A stretch of DNA of 61,670 nt from Brenneria salicis ATCC 15712 = DSM 30166 (GCF_003315515.1 NZ_QNRY01000019.1:1-61670); one strand, 5' to 3'; shown: positions 8,192 through 18,684, counted from the first letter of the stretch. Notes: generated by a model from the letters alone, not told the origin. Made by a program: numbers and translations.

Positions 8192-8409
8192 TCCATTGAA
8201 TCATTCCTTTAAGTCTTACTATGTCTTACGTTAAATCATGCGGAATCGCGGCGCAGGCGACGATCCCGCCGAGGTTTCTTTTTTTCGTAGCGCCACAGGT
8301 CAAGTCATTTTTTTGTTGATTTTATTATCTACAAAGCAGACTATAGACAACGAAAATCAACAATTCAATGAAAAAATCAACGTGATGTTTATTTTTTAAG
8401 TTGGTGAAA
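8192..8409. promoter_or_regulatory. Divergent operator/promoter region between repressor and Q operon
   Basis: GTTGATTTT occurs at 8315-8323 and, inverted, at 8353-8361 and 8373-8381 (AAAATCAAC, 20 bp apart). This triple set is the kind of arrangement used by CI-type repressors. On the minus side a TTGACC could be the -35 of the Q operon. A 10-bp-spaced direct repeat GTCTTAC (8211-8230) lies just before the first small gene. Assignment to the adjacent repressor is inference. Confidence 0.55.
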
Positions 8410-9108
8410 ATGACAGAACTGACTGAACGCCTGCGCCACCTGATGCGCGAAGAAAAGCTGAAACAAAAGGATTTGGCGGAAATGATCGGCACCTCGCCGC
8501 AGACAGTAAATAACTGGCTGAAACGCGGCACGCTGAGTCGGGAATCGGCACTGGCCATCAATGAAAAAACCGGCTATTCACTGGACTGGCTGCTCAATGG
8601 GACGGGTCAGCCGAAAGCGGAAAGCAGTAATTTCAAAACGTCGCGCTTGCAGGTGACCGAATGGGAAAGCACCGATAACGATGACGACGAATTTGTGGAA
8701 GTTTCGTTGCTGGGCGTCCGACTATCCGCCGGTGGCGGCGCGTATGATATTGATGAAGATGAAGTCTACGCCCTGCCTTTTCGCGCCTACACCCTCCGCC
8801 GCCTGGGGATTCGGGTTGAAGATACCAGGGTGGTGACGGTGATGGGCGATAGTATGGAACCCAAATTGTCTGATGGCGATAAAGTCGCCGTCAACCTGGC
8901 GGATCGTCAAATCCGGGACGGCAAAATGTATGCCATTCGCATGGGCGAGTTGCAGCGCATTAAAGCGCTTATCAAACGTCCTGACGGCAGTATTATTGTG
9001 CGCTCCTATAATCCGGCGTATGGCGATGAGGTTGTCACTAAAGAGCAGATCATTAACGGCGAACTGGCGGTGATTGGACGAGTATGGTGGGTATCCGCGC
9101 TGGTGTAA
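8410..9108 (+). CDS. CI/LexA-like phage repressor with S24 self-cleavage domain (RdgA-type)
   Basis: 232 residues from ATG 8410 (an upstream in-frame TTG at 8401 is less likely). Residues about 4-60 form a helix-turn-helix (KQKDLAEMIGTSPQTVNNWLKRG). The linker leads to a LexA-type cleavage site with Ala-Gly in RLSAGGGAY. The S24 peptidase follows, with catalytic Ser in MGDSMEP and Lys in RIKAL. All elements for RecA-stimulated autocleavage are therefore present, so the repressor should respond to DNA damage. It is divergent from the Q operon and faces triple operator-like repeats. Pectobacterium RdgA, a relative by layout, links DNA damage to bacteriocin and pectin lyase genes. Confidence 0.88.
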   Translation: MTELTERLRHLMREEKLKQKDLAEMIGTSPQTVNNWLKRGTLSRESALAINEKTGYSLDWLLNGTGQPKAESSNFKTSRLQVTEWESTDNDDDEFVEVSLLGVRLSAGGGAYDIDEDEVYALPFRAYTLRRLGIRVEDTRVVTVMGDSMEPKLSDGDKVAVNLADRQIRDGKMYAIRMGELQRIKALIKRPDGSIIVRSYNPAYGDEVVTKEQIINGELAVIGRVWWVSALV

Positions 9109-9171
9109 GTTATAGAGCGCGATATCGATGGCTTGACAGGGGGTTCAGGCTGAATAGGACATGCCCTATTT

Positions 9172-9194
9172 GAGATAGCCGCAAACGCTATCTC
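9172..9194. terminator. Inverted repeat between convergent repressor and katE
   Basis: GAGATAGC/GCTATCTC, 8-bp perfect stem with a 7-nt loop, in the 139 bp between the two gene ends. A second small dyad (CATGGC/GCCATG) lies at 9223-9241. No U-tract, so only terminator-like. Confidence 0.35.
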
Positions 9195-9247
9195 CTGATT
9201 CACCAGCCCATTGAGGAAGGCAGACATGGCATCCCTGCCATGCTTTA

Positions 9248-11533
9248 TCAGGCGGGAATACTCTCGGCATATTTGCTGCGTGACCATACGCGATGCTTGC
9301 CAAGCTGTTGAATAAAGTCCGCCAGCATTTTTTTCTTCATCCCATCGCCGCTCACGACGCCAGCCTGCGCAGCTTCTTCCTGTTGCCAAAGCGTATTCAG
9401 TTGCCGGGCATCGCCGCTTAATCCAATCACCTTCAGATGCTTATAGGCTTCCAGCAGATAGTGTTTTGCTTCACCACAGACGGACAGTGCGGCATAAGTC
9501 CCCGCTGGAACAATAACCGCATCCACTGTTATGGAAGGCGCCCCGGCAAAGGTGGCGCCAACATCAATTTTCGAGCCGTCATCAGCCTGAACAACCCCCA
9601 TTTTTTGAGCCAATAATTTAGGATGTATGCCTTTTTGCTGAAGCGTCTTCATACTCAACAGCACATCATCCGCCTTCACGCCGTCGCTCAGAAGAATGGC
9701 GACAATACGCCCTTTCACCTCTCCGGCAGGAACGGCGTACAAACTGAGGCTAGGGGCTGATGATAAGCCATTCACATCATGAGGAGCAGGCGTATTACAT
9801 ACATCATCAGAAAGTTCAATACCCAGATTTTCCGCCACCTGGGACGCCAGAGAAACATCAATGCCCGCCAGCTTGTCGATCACACGTTCACGGATATAAG
9901 AGCGGGCTACTTTCGCGAGCTCAAAACTGAACGCATCAACAATATGCTGCTGCTCTGTGGCGGTTTGACTCAGCCAGAACAGGCGGGGTTGAGAATAGTA
10001 ATCAGCGAAAGATTCGCTTCGTTCCCGGATTTTGTGACCATCAATACGTTCGGCGTAACTTTCAAAGCCCCCGCCCGCTGGCGCCGCTGGGGTTTCTCGC
10101 GGCCAGTTATTATTGATGGAATTGGGCCCGTAATTGGCCGGATTAGTGTCGATCTCCTGCCGATGCATGCCATCCCGTTGGAAATTATGGTAAGGACAGG
10201 TCGGGCGATTAATCGGGATTTCATGAAAATTAGGCCCGCCAAGACGACTGATTTGCGTGTCGGTATAAGAAAACAGGCGGCCCTGCAATAACGGATCGTT
10301 ACTAAAATCAATACCGGGAACAACGTGACCGGGATGGAAAGCCACCTGCTCGGTTTCAGCAAAAAAATTATCCGGGTTGCGGTTGAGCACCATTTTCCCC
10401 ACTCGCTCAACCGGCACCAATTCTTCGGGTATCAATTTCGTGGCATCGAGCAGATCAAAATCAAAGGCGAATTCATCTTCTTCCGCCACCAGTTGCACCC
10501 CTAGCTCAAACTCAGGATAGTCGCCCGCCTCAATGGATTCCCACAGTTCTCGACGATGGAAGTCAGGCTCCTTACCCGCCAGTTTCTGCGCTTCATCCCA
10601 CAATAAAGATGCTTTGCCCGCCGCGGGTTTCCAGTGAAAGCGCACAAAAGTTGATTTGCCCTGCGCATTGATAAAGCGAAAGGTGTGAATGCCAAACCCT
10701 TCCATTGTGCGATAACTACGCGGGATGCCGCGATCGGACATCGCCCAAATCACGTTATGCAATGTTTCCGGCTGTAAAGATACGAAATCCCAGAAGGTGT
10801 CATGCGCGGACGCCCCTTGCGGGATCTCATTGTGAGGCTCAGGTTTCACGGCATGGACGAAATCCGGGAATTTATGCGCATCCTGAATAAAGAACACCGG
10901 CGTATTATTGCCAACCAGATCAAAAATGCCCTCGTTGGTATAGAATTTGGTGGCGAAACCGCGAATATCACGCACGGTATCCGCCGATCCCTTGGCGCCC
11001 TGCACCGTTGAAAAGCGCACAAAAACGGGAATCTGCTCACCAGGACGCTGCAAAAAATCCGCTTTCGTCACCTGAGACAAACTTTTATACACCTCAAAAC
11101 AACCGTGGGCCGCCGATCCCCGCGCATGAACAATTCTTTCCGGGATGCGTTCATGATCAAAATGCGTAATTTTTTCACGCATAATGAAATCTTCCAGCAG
11201 CGTCGGCCCCCGGCTACCGGCTCGCAGAGAATTTTGATCGTCGGCAATCCTGGTTCCCTGATTCGTCGTTAATGGCTGTTCAGTGGATGTACGCTTGCGA
11301 TTGGTATCCAAATCCTTGCTTTTTGCCGTGGGCGCGGCAGTCTCTTTATCGCTGCCGGGAACGGTCGGGTGGGCGCCCGGCGGAGATGGCTGACGGCCAG
11401 CCATATGGGAGCCATCTTCAGGCGCGGTATCGCCTAAATGAAGCGCGTCCGTTTTATTGCCCTTCACTGCATCAGTCTGTTTATCGGGCAATTTTTCACC
11501 TTTTCTTTCAGATACGGTCTTTTTTATCGACAT
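9248..11533 (-). CDS. katE: Catalase HPII (large-subunit, clade II)
   Basis: Degrades hydrogen peroxide; in enterics the stationary-phase catalase, usually RpoS-dependent. The 761-residue length matches HPII (753 in E. coli). A low-complexity N-terminal extension of about 85 residues precedes the core. The catalytic His is in [12 protein letters not shown], the distal-pocket Asn in [10 protein letters not shown] and the haem-ligating Tyr in [10 protein letters not shown]. The C-terminal flavodoxin-like domain of large catalases follows ([12 protein letters not shown] onward). It is a single gene, convergent with the phage repressor. The 400-bp AT-rich region upstream should carry its promoter. 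Confidence 0.96.
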   Translation of the reverse strand: MSIKKTVSERKGEKLPDKQTDAVKGNKTDALHLGDTAPEDGSHMAGRQPSPPGAHPTVPGSDKETAAPTAKSKDLDTNRKRTSTEQPLTTNQGTRIADDQNSLRAGSRGPTLLEDFIMREKITHFDHERIPERIVHARGSAAHGCFEVYKSLSQVTKADFLQRPGEQIPVFVRFSTVQGAKGSADTVRDIRGFATKFYTNEGIFDLVGNNTPVFFIQDAHKFPDFVHAVKPEPHNEIPQGASAHDTFWDFVSLQPETLHNVIWAMSDRGIPRSYRTMEGFGIHTFRFINAQGKSTFVRFHWKPAAGKASLLWDEAQKLAGKEPDFHRRELWESIEAGDYPEFELGVQLVAEEDEFAFDFDLLDATKLIPEELVPVERVGKMVLNRNPDNFFAETEQVAFHPGHVVPGIDFSNDPLLQGRLFSYTDTQISRLGGPNFHEIPINRPTCPYHNFQRDGMHRQEIDTNPANYGPNSINNNWPRETPAAPAGGGFESYAERIDGHKIRERSESFADYYSQPRLFWLSQTATEQQHIVDAFSFELAKVARSYIRERVIDKLAGIDVSLASQVAENLGIELSDDVCNTPAPHDVNGLSSAPSLSLYAVPAGEVKGRIVAILLSDGVKADDVLLSMKTLQQKGIHPKLLAQKMGVVQADDGSKIDVGATFAGAPSITVDAVIVPAGTYAALSVCGEAKHYLLEAYKHLKVIGLSGDARQLNTLWQQEEAAQAGVVSGDGMKKKMLADFIQQLGKHRVWSRSKYAESIPA

Positions 11534-11935
11534 TGCTATTCACCTAAACATATAAATTATAGAAATTAATTATCCGCTTTATTCTGAAATAAAGCGTAGA
11601 CCAGATAAATAAATTCAACAAATTTCAATAAAGGAGAATATAAACAAATTCATTACACATAATCAGTGCGATAACGAAACAGCAAAAAACGCACTAAGTT
11701 ATTAATATTTTAATTGTTTTTATAAAGAATCAACTTGAGAAAAATTAAGACAGTTGTATAGCTTATATTGACGCAACAACATAATATAAAAGAATTTTTT
11801 AGTATCTATTTGGAATATATATGAAGGATTAGAAAAAACGTCAATTTTTGAGCAGACGATAGAAGGGCAATGATCACATTTTTATTTGACTGAGCATCCT
11901 CATACCAAACAATTATTTGACCGCGAAGACCATTA
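11534..11935. promoter_or_regulatory. Intergenic region upstream of katE
   Basis: About 400 bp, very AT-rich, between the katE start and the entD stop (both minus strand). It should contain the katE promoter and the entD terminator. I could not single out either with confidence, and no gene is supported here. Confidence 0.3.
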
Positions 11936-12652
11936 TCAACAATATAAAAATGTCGTGACATCATTCGGTCTGAGCAAATAAGCGCCTTTGAACCGATATC
12001 CGGCATAAAATTGCGGCGTCAGGTCAGTTAATAATTCCAGTTCAAAAACCTGCCTGGCGCAGTCTAAAGCCACCATTCTGGCATCAAGGAAATCAAAGTA
12101 ACGTTTAACCTGCGGATACAGCGCTTTGAACAAACTCTCTTTGGCAGAGAAACTTAGCGTCAACAGGCAGTGGAATGCTTCCTCTCGTTCATGGAACCAC
12201 TGATATTCTTCTTCATCAATAATCCCCGGCCACAAGGCCAACGCCCGTTCATCGGACAGGTATGACTCAATATCCACGCCCACACAAGGCAGCGAGTCAC
12301 GGAGGATATGCGCCGCGCATAAGACATTTTCCGCATTATGGCTCAAAGAACCGGCGATATTCTCCGGCCATTGCGGAGAGCGATCTTCCGCGCGGTGCAG
12401 GACGAAATCCGTATATCCCAGTCTACTCAGGACATGCTTAGCCAGACACCGCCCGGCCAGAAACTCAGCCCGGCGTTTGGGTACGGAGCGTTCAAGCGCA
12501 TCAGAAAAAGGAACCCCCGCCAGCAAGAACAAAGCGTCAGAATAAGCCGACAAGCGAAAATGACAGCGGGCGCCAATACCGGGATACACGATGCCATCCA
12601 TTGCCTGTGGGAAAGTTATCCATTCAACATCATCAATAAAAGCAGAAAGCAT
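11936..12652 (-). CDS. entD: 4'-phosphopantetheinyl transferase, EntD type
   Basis: Transfers phosphopantetheine from CoA to the carrier domains of siderophore synthetases; expected targets here are the ArCP of EntB and the two T domains of the NRPS at 27.6-36.2 kb. 238 residues. Diagnostic motifs are SLSHNAEN, the Mg-binding GVDIES and FSAKESLFKALYP. It lies 6 kb from the siderophore cluster, behind the nucleoside transporter (97-bp gap), with no obvious Fur box of its own. Carrier activation thus seems to be encoded apart from the main cluster. Confidence 0.88.
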   Translation of the reverse strand: MLSAFIDDVEWITFPQAMDGIVYPGIGARCHFRLSAYSDALFLLAGVPFSDALERSVPKRRAEFLAGRCLAKHVLSRLGYTDFVLHRAEDRSPQWPENIAGSLSHNAENVLCAAHILRDSLPCVGVDIESYLSDERALALWPGIIDEEEYQWFHEREEAFHCLLTLSFSAKESLFKALYPQVKRYFDFLDARMVALDCARQVFELELLTDLTPQFYAGYRFKGAYLLRPNDVTTFLYC

Positions 12653-12748
12653 GTCACGTTACTCTGGGAAGTGATCTCACACAGCCAGACATTTTGGGTT
12701 CTTCATCCGCAAAATAAATAACTGACGGCTGGCGCCGCCCCAAAACGT

Positions 12749-14026
12749 TTATAACGCCAGGAAGAAGCCTGCAATGCTGGCGCTCATCAGGTTGGACAGC
12801 GTACCTGCCATAACCGCTTTCAAACCAAACCGGGCAATATCCTGACGTCTCGTCGGCGCCATACTGCCTAATCCACCAATAAGAATAGCTATCGATGACA
12901 GGTTGGCAAATCCACAAAGTGCGAATGAGATAATCGCCTTGGTATGATCGGACAACACTTGTAAGCCCGCGGCGGCAACCATATCGTCAGCTTTCAGATA
13001 CTCGCTAAAATTCATATAGGCGACGAATTCATTGACGATCAGCTTTTGACCAATAAACGATCCGGCGATGGTTGCTTCATTCCAGGGTACGCTAATCAAA
13101 AACGCCACCGGTGCAAAGAGCCAGCCTAAAATCAATTCCAGCGACAACTGAGAGTAGTTAAACCAACCGCCCACTCCACCGAGCATCCCATTAAGCAACG
13201 CAATCAGCGCGATAAACGCCAGCAACATCGCCCCCACATTCAGCGCCAGTTGCATGCCGGAAGCCGCGCCGCTGGCCGCCGCATCAATCACGTTGGCCGG
13301 ACGATCATCCTCATCCACAAAACCAACCATTCGCTCGCGGTCATGCGTGTTTTCCGTTTCAGGCACCATCAACTTGGCGAACAACAACCCGCCAGGCGCT
13401 GCCATAAAGGAAGCGGCGATCAGGTATTCCAGCGGTACGCCCATCTGAGCATAACCCGCCATAACCGAACCGGCGATGGAAGCCAGACCGCCACACATCA
13501 CAGCAAATAATTCCGACTGCGTCATATGGGCGATATACGGACGCACCACCAACGGCGCTTCGGTCTGACCGACAAAAATATTCGCGGTAGCGGAAAGCGA
13601 TTCCGTGCGCGATGTACCCAACAGTTTCTTTAACCCGCCGCCCAGCAAGCGGATAACCCATTGCATAATGCCCATGTAATAGAGCACGGCGATAAGTGAT
13701 GAGAAGAAAACGATGATAGGCAGCACGCGAAGCGCAAAAACAAAGCCTCCGCCGCCAAAGACTTCAAACATCTTGTCAGACGTCAGGCCGCCGAACATGA
13801 AAGAGACGCCCTGATTACCATAGGAAATGATGTTGGCTACGCCTTCCGTCATACCGCCTAAAATTCTGCGCCCCAACGGGACATACAACACCAACGCACC
13901 AATACCAATCTGAATAATGAAAGCACCCAACACGGTGCGTAATCTGATCGCTTTACGATTACTGGAAAGCATAACCGCAAACAATATCAGTACAATCATG
14001 CCAATAAGACTCATGATGAGTTGCAT
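12749..14026 (-). CDS. nupX: Concentrative nucleoside transporter (CNT family, NupX/YeiJ-like)
   Basis: Inner-membrane nucleoside:proton symporter of 425 residues. The CNT signature region is present: [15 protein letters not shown], then an N-E-F motif in [13 protein letters not shown], and a [15 protein letters not shown] segment. These and the [10 protein letters not shown] loop resemble NupX/YeiJ more than NupC. A near-consensus CRP site lies about 250 bp upstream, fitting carbon-regulated nucleoside uptake. In E. coli the neighbouring yjjV region leads to the deo nucleoside catabolism genes; here this transporter stands in that place. Confidence 0.88.
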   Translation of the reverse strand: MQLIMSLIGMIVLILFAVMLSSNRKAIRLRTVLGAFIIQIGIGALVLYVPLGRRILGGMTEGVANIISYGNQGVSFMFGGLTSDKMFEVFGGGGFVFALRVLPIIVFFSSLIAVLYYMGIMQWVIRLLGGGLKKLLGTSRTESLSATANIFVGQTEAPLVVRPYIAHMTQSELFAVMCGGLASIAGSVMAGYAQMGVPLEYLIAASFMAAPGGLLFAKLMVPETENTHDRERMVGFVDEDDRPANVIDAAASGAASGMQLALNVGAMLLAFIALIALLNGMLGGVGGWFNYSQLSLELILGWLFAPVAFLISVPWNEATIAGSFIGQKLIVNEFVAYMNFSEYLKADDMVAAAGLQVLSDHTKAIISFALCGFANLSSIAILIGGLGSMAPTRRQDIARFGLKAVMAGTLSNLMSASIAGFFLAL

Positions 14027-14277
14027 GTGTTAGATTCCCTTTATAACAATTTTTCCTTAATAAATCGTTTCTTAAAACATCAGTTCTCGAAACATCGGTT
14101 TTTGAAAATGATTATTTTTTAAATAAGTCTTTTTGATTCATGGTCACAGCAGGACATCTATCGCCCTGCAAGGCAGGAAACCAGAAAAGATTGGCCGAGC
14201 CGATTATAGAGACTGGCCCTCGACAGTAGTCAACTTATGTCACAAATACATACAACATCGAATAAGACAAAACAACA

Positions 14278-14299
14278 AAAAGTGATTTAGATCACATTT
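14278..14299. promoter_or_regulatory. CRP-cAMP binding site upstream of the nucleoside transporter
   Basis: Read on the minus strand, AAATGTGATCTAAATCACTT plus TT matches the 22-bp CRP consensus at 20 of 22 positions by eye. It is 250 bp from the transporter start, so the promoter would have a long leader. A weaker TGTGACATAAG half lies at about 14230-14250. Confidence 0.75.
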
Positions 14300-14399
14300 C
14301 CAATGCCATTATATGAAAAAACGCTGACTACAGCGCGAGCAGAACATCAAAAATTCCCCTTATGCCCCTCGTTCTACGGGACAACTCGCAAGCATGTTT

Positions 14400-15218
14400 T
14401 TATCTGAGCTGAAAGAGACGACATGAATTTTGGTATATCGCCGCCGCTAATTCCTCGGCAGGTTCTGGGCGTAACTGACAGAGCGACTGAAAGATATCGG
14501 TGACCCGTTCGGGGCGGTTGGGTTGCCCCTGATAACCACTGACCGGCATATCCGGCGCGTCAGTTTCCAGCAGCAAGCGATCGAGAGGTAGACGAGCAAT
14601 AGCCTGGCGTGTTTTATTGGCTCTGGAATAGGTAATCGTTCCGCCAACGCCAATATAATAACCCAGCCGGATAAACGCCTGCGCCTGCGCCAGACTACCA
14701 GCGAATCCGTGGACGACGCCGGTACGCGGGACATCAATGCGACGCAACAGTTGCGCCAATCGATCATGGGTACGGCGCGAATGGAGGATGACAGGAAGAT
14801 CATACCGTTGCGCCAGTTTCAACTGCGCCTCAAGCATCATACATTGGCGCTCGAATTGCGGTTCACGCATATAAAGATCCAAGCCAATCTCACCCACCGC
14901 CACCAGCTTTTCAGGTTGCTGACGCAAGTACGCGTCTAACCGTGACAGATCAGTATCAGTATGCTGGGAAATATATAACGGGTGCAGCCCAAAGGCGGCA
15001 TAAAGCGGAGAATGCGAACGAGTCAGCGTCAGTACACGTTCAAAGTGGCGGGACGCCACGGCAGGAATAATGATACGTTCGACGCCTGCGGCGGCAGCCA
15101 ATTGGAGGCTTGCCACATCGTCATCATAAAACAACGGGAAATCGAAATGACAATGGGTATCGATAAAAGGGGAATGAGTCGCAGGCTCAGCGCCTCCGAC
15201 AGAACATGGCAGCGACAC
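14400..15218 (-). CDS. yjjV: TatD-family metal-dependent hydrolase YjjV
   Basis: 272 residues. TatD-family metal ligands are visible: HCHFD at the start of the barrel, Glu in AVGEIGLD, His in PVILHSRR and VVHGF, and Asp in LLETDAPDMP. Family members are putative deoxyribonucleases or phosphoesterases; the physiological role of YjjV is not settled. No ATG is available before the conserved FIDTHCH, so the GTG at 15216-15218 is the likely start. It follows the CsbD-family gene by 13 bp, suggesting co-transcription. Part of the conserved prfC-osmY-ytjA-yjjV block. Confidence 0.9.
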   Translation of the reverse strand: MSLPCSVGGAEPATHSPFIDTHCHFDFPLFYDDDVASLQLAAAAGVERIIIPAVASRHFERVLTLTRSHSPLYAAFGLHPLYISQHTDTDLSRLDAYLRQQPEKLVAVGEIGLDLYMREPQFERQCMMLEAQLKLAQRYDLPVILHSRRTHDRLAQLLRRIDVPRTGVVHGFAGSLAQAQAFIRLGYYIGVGGTITYSRANKTRQAIARLPLDRLLLETDAPDMPVSGYQGQPNRPERVTDIFQSLCQLRPEPAEELAAAIYQNSCRLFQLR

Positions 15219-15231
15219 GCGTCTTTATTCC

Positions 15232-15420
15232 TCAGTGTAATATTCTCTCTTCTGAGGATAGCTGTTCATTGTCCTTTCCGTAACCTTCTTGCACCACGCC
15301 GGAAAAATAACCGTTATTGCCTTCCAGCCATGCGCAGTCACTGTCAAACCATTCGGCCCATAATGTCCAGAAGTTCCCTTTCAACTGTTTCCATCTGCCT
15401 ACAACAATATCGCTATTCAT
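15232..15420 (-). CDS. CsbD-family small stress protein
   Basis: 62 residues with the CsbD pattern: GRWKQLKGNFWTLWAEWFDSD, then LEGNNGYFSGVVQEGYG. CsbD/YjbJ proteins are small, abundant, general-stress proteins of unknown mechanism. This copy is more divergent than YjbJ, with extra aromatic residues and an unusual Cys. It sits next to osmY and ytjA, other small stress-linked genes. Confidence 0.75.
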   Translation of the reverse strand: MNSDIVVGRWKQLKGNFWTLWAEWFDSDCAWLEGNNGYFSGVVQEGYGKDNEQLSSEERILH

Positions 15421-15675
15421 CCTATGCCCCCTGATAAAAGGTCAAGATCCAGCAAACACCATGAACAGTATGACTGTTTCATATTACAGCGGTGTGATAG
15501 CCCTGTCTTTCAGAAAATGCCGCGATTAAATGAGATTTCCGTTCAAGATGTCAGGAACAATAAAAGGTGTCGGATTGGGTTAACGACGGCACGGGAAGGA
15601 CGGTAAACGCCTCAACGTTTTCTCGCAGAATAAAAACGTGACGGGTATGACCCCGTCAGGAAAAAACAAGGACGC

Positions 15676-15837
15676 CTAAGGACGTTTACGGCCCATGAAC
15701 AGGCTCGCCAGGAACAGGATAATACCGATGACAAAAACGATTTTAGCCGCACCTGCCGCAGTTCCCGCCAGACCACCAAACCCCAACGCGGCGGCGATCA
15801 GCGCAATAACCAAAAAGATAATTCCCCAACGAAACAT
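15676..15837 (-). CDS. ytjA: Small membrane protein YtjA (UPF0391/DUF1328)
   Basis: 53 codons from ATG 15835-15837 to the stop at 15676-15678. It begins [20 protein letters not shown] and ends SLFMGRKRP, almost the same as E. coli YtjA. Two hydrophobic helices are joined by a Gly/Ala stretch. Function is unknown. Ribosome site AAGGAGTAGGT lies just upstream. Located between osmY and yjjV as in E. coli. Confidence 0.92.
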   Translation of the reverse strand: MFRWGIIFLVIALIAAALGFGGLAGTAAGAAKIVFVIGIILFLASLFMGRKRP

Positions 15838-15982
15838 ACCTACTCCTTACCAGAAAATGAACAAACATGCCGGTCATCCTGACGTGAGTAATGCATCCAA
15901 ATTGCGTATCCAGCGTGGTCGTATCGTGTTGTGTGGAAGCTGCGGGTCGCCGGTTAAACGATACCCGCAGTAAACAAGGTGA

Positions 15983-16594
15983 TTATTTGACGGTTAAACT
16001 ATTTTTGACGCTTTTAACGCCATCGACGGACTTGGCGATACTTTCCGCTCGCGCGGATTGCACCTGGTTATCCACTTCGCCACTCAGCAGAACGACACCT
16101 TCCTGTGTTTCCACCTTCACTTTACGTGAGGGAACAATGTCATCCGCCAGCAGTTTGGCTTTTACAGTACTGGTGGTCATGGCATCGCCCGCATAAGCGC
16201 CAACGGATTGCGATGCGTTATCTTTCACCTGAAGTTTGTCACTGACAGATGTGACGCCTTCCGTTTTGGTGGCGATCTCCACGGCACGGGCCGCGATTTC
16301 CTGACTGCCGACAAAACCGCTCAACGTGACCATGCCGTTGGTGGTTTCAACGGAAATATCACCGCTGGTGATGGACTTGTTTTCCAGCAATGCGCTTTTT
16401 ACTTTGGCTGTGGTTGCACTGTCGCTCATGTAGCCTGACGCTTTATTAGCAGAACTATCGACTTTCTCACCAGTAGTATCAGCAATGCTTTGCATTTTCT
16501 GTCCTACGGTATCTTCAGCCAGGGCCGATCCCCCCGCCAGAACCGAACCCAGAACGACAGCGATCAGCGATTGTGTAAGTTTGGTCTTTTGCAT
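15983..16594 (-). CDS. osmY: Osmotically induced periplasmic protein OsmY
   Basis: 203 residues with a signal peptide ([26 protein letters not shown]) and two BON domains (about 60-125 and 140-203, each with GxVTLSGxVxxQ-like strands). OsmY is a periplasmic stress-induced chaperone-like protein under RpoS in E. coli. Length equals the E. coli protein. Monocistronic; the 500-bp region before it includes the prfC terminator. Confidence 0.93.
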   Translation of the reverse strand: MQKTKLTQSLIAVVLGSVLAGGSALAEDTVGQKMQSIADTTGEKVDSSANKASGYMSDSATTAKVKSALLENKSITSGDISVETTNGMVTLSGFVGSQEIAARAVEIATKTEGVTSVSDKLQVKDNASQSVGAYAGDAMTTSTVKAKLLADDIVPSRKVKVETQEGVVLLSGEVDNQVQSARAESIAKSVDGVKSVKNSLTVK

Positions 16595-16977
16595 CGATTT
16601 CTTCCCTTATCTTTCTTTATTATGCCCATAGATGGCAAAACAATGCCTTGGGCCGTATTAACGCAGGATGATTATGAAGGTGATTCAGGGCTACGACAGC
16701 ACCATGAAACGTTTGATGTTTATCGCCAAAAAGACGAAGAAATTAGTGGTTTATCTTTAAAAAAACAAATAAACCAAAACAACAAACCACTCATAATCAC
16801 GTTAAATAGTTAAACAAACTAAAATACTTAACACGTTGTTAACTATAGACCACTAAATGGAATCTCACAGGAAAATTGAAGAAAAAGACGTAAAACAAGC
16901 AGGAATTAAGATTTGTCTGTGGGTGGAAAAACAGTTGAAACACCTGAGCGATTAAAAACAACCTTTTGATATAAAAC
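16595..16977. promoter_or_regulatory. Upstream region of osmY
   Basis: About 380 bp without a supported gene, AT-rich; expected to hold the osmY promoter. A plus-strand open stretch here overlaps osmY and has no ribosome site or family likeness, so it is not called. Confidence 0.3.
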
Positions 16978-17022
16978 AAAAAAAACGCGAATCTCAGCAC
17001 ATTGAAGGCCTTAAATTCGCGT
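16978..17022 (-). terminator. Intrinsic terminator of prfC
   Basis: On the minus strand ACGCGAAT (17022-17015) pairs with ATTCGCGT (16992-16985), and eight T follow directly. It is 72 bp beyond the prfC stop. Confidence 0.8.
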
Positions 17023-17094
17023 ATCGGAACCGCCAGATAACGGGACGAAAGGATTCCAGTTATTAAGCCATATAGCTTATTAAAGCAGCAAAAA

Positions 17095-18684
17095 TTAATG
17101 CTCGCGCGTTTTATGGAATTCGACGTCAGGATAACGTTCCCGCGTCAAATTCAGGTTTACCAGCGTCGGTGCGATATAAGACAGGTTATCGCCGCCATCT
17201 AATGCCAGATGCTGCTCATTCTTGCGCTTGAACTCCTCAAGCTTTTTCACGTCGCGGCATTCAACCCAACGCGCGGTGGAAACATTGACGGATTCGTAAA
17301 TGGCTTCGACGTTATATTCCGTCTTCAATCGCGCTACCACCACATCAAACTGCAACACCCCGACAGCGCCCACGATCAAATCGTTGTTGGTCAACGGACG
17401 GAAAACCTGTACCGCGCCTTCTTCTGAAAGCTGAACCAGCCCTTTCAGCAATTGCTTCTGTTTTAACGGATCGCGCAGGCGGATACGGCGGAACAGTTCC
17501 GGGGCAAAGTTTGGAATACCGGTGAATTTCATATCTTCACCCTGAGTAAAGGTATCGCCGATCTGGATGGTGCCGTGGTTATGCAAGCCAATGATATCGC
17601 CCGGATAAGCTTCCTCTACATGAGAACGATCGCCCGCCATAAAGGTCAACGCATCGGAAATCACCACATCTTTGCCGGTACGCACCTGACGCAGCTTCAT
17701 CCCTTTCTCATACCGGCCGGATACCACACGCATAAATGCCACGCGGTCACGGTGTTTCGGGTCCATGTTGGCCTGAATCTTAAAGACGAAACCAGTGAAT
17801 TTCTCTTCGGCGGCCATCACCAGCCGCGTATCAGTGTGGCGCGGCATCGGTGCGGGCGCCCAGGCGACCAACCCATCAAGCATGTGATCAACACCAAAGT
17901 TACCCAGCGCCGTACCAAAGAATACCGGCGTCAGTTCGCCAGACAGAAACGCCTCCGCTTCGAATTCGTGGGATGCCCCTTTCACCAGTTCAAGTTCTTC
18001 GCGCAGTTGCATCGCCAATTCTTCGCCGACTGCAACGTCCAGGTCCGGGTTATCCAACCCTTTTACGATACGCACTTCCTGAATGGTATGGCCTTTGCCG
18101 CTCTGATAAAGGTAGGTTTCATCTTTATAAAGGTGATAAACCCCTTTGAACAGCTTGCCGCAGCCGATCGGCCAGGTGATGGGCGAGCAGGCGATTTTCA
18201 GTTCGCTCTCCACCTCATCCAACACTTCCATCGGGTCGCGGATGTCGCGGTCCAGTTTATTCATAAACGTTAGGATCGGCGTATCGCGCAGGCGGGTAAC
18301 TTCCATCAGTTTGCGCGTCCGGTCTTCAACCCCTTTCGCCGCGTCGATCACCATCAGGCAGCAGTCCACCGCCGTCAGCGTGCGATAGGTATCTTCCGAG
18401 AAATCTTCGTGTCCTGGGGTATCGAGCAGGTTAACCAAACATTCCTGATAAGGAAACTGCATCACCGAGGTGGTAATGGAGATGCCACGTTGTTTTTCCA
18501 TCTCCATCCAGTCAGATTTCGCATGCTGGCTCGAACCACGCCCTTTTACCGTACCGGCGGTCTGGATTGCCTGTCCGAACAGCAATACTTTTTCGGTAAT
18601 GGTGGTTTTACCGGCATCAGGGTGGGAGATGATGGCGAACGTTCTTCTTTTCGAGACTTCGCGGGCGTATTCACTTGGAGACAT
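17095..18684 (-). CDS. prfC: Peptide chain release factor 3 (RF3)
   Basis: GTPase that recycles RF1/RF2 from the ribosome after termination. 529 residues, the same as E. coli. G motifs: HPDAGKTT (P-loop), the effector region with [16 protein letters not shown] (G3) and NKLD (G4). It is followed by the conserved GTP-class domains II/III. It lies 195 bp downstream of entA on the same strand. In E. coli prfC is preceded by other genes, so the siderophore cluster adjoins a conserved locus here. Confidence 0.97.
   Translation of the reverse strand: MSPSEYAREVSKRRTFAIISHPDAGKTTITEKVLLFGQAIQTAGTVKGRGSSQHAKSDWMEMEKQRGISITTSVMQFPYQECLVNLLDTPGHEDFSEDTYRTLTAVDCCLMVIDAAKGVEDRTRKLMEVTRLRDTPILTFMNKLDRDIRDPMEVLDEVESELKIACSPITWPIGCGKLFKGVYHLYKDETYLYQSGKGHTIQEVRIVKGLDNPDLDVAVGEELAMQLREELELVKGASHEFEAEAFLSGELTPVFFGTALGNFGVDHMLDGLVAWAPAPMPRHTDTRLVMAAEEKFTGFVFKIQANMDPKHRDRVAFMRVVSGRYEKGMKLRQVRTGKDVVISDALTFMAGDRSHVEEAYPGDIIGLHNHGTIQIGDTFTQGEDMKFTGIPNFAPELFRRIRLRDPLKQKQLLKGLVQLSEEGAVQVFRPLTNNDLIVGAVGVLQFDVVVARLKTEYNVEAIYESVNVSTARWVECRDVKKLEEFKRKNEQHLALDGGDNLSYIAPTLVNLNLTRERYPDVEFHKTREH

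Noticed and set aside
7981..8196. 71-codon frame overlapping the 67-codon gene before Q
   Set aside because: Has the better-placed AAAGGA, but runs past the Q start without coupling; the 67-codon frame ends in ATGA with Q. Left as an alternative.
5163..9108. Complete prophage
   Set aside because: No integrase, replication, capsid, tail or endolysin genes between the repressor and the flanking bacterial genes; only the regulatory and holin parts remain.
16490..16813. Plus-strand frame over the osmY start and upstream region
   Set aside because: Overlaps the osmY signal peptide antisense and shows no family likeness or ribosome site.
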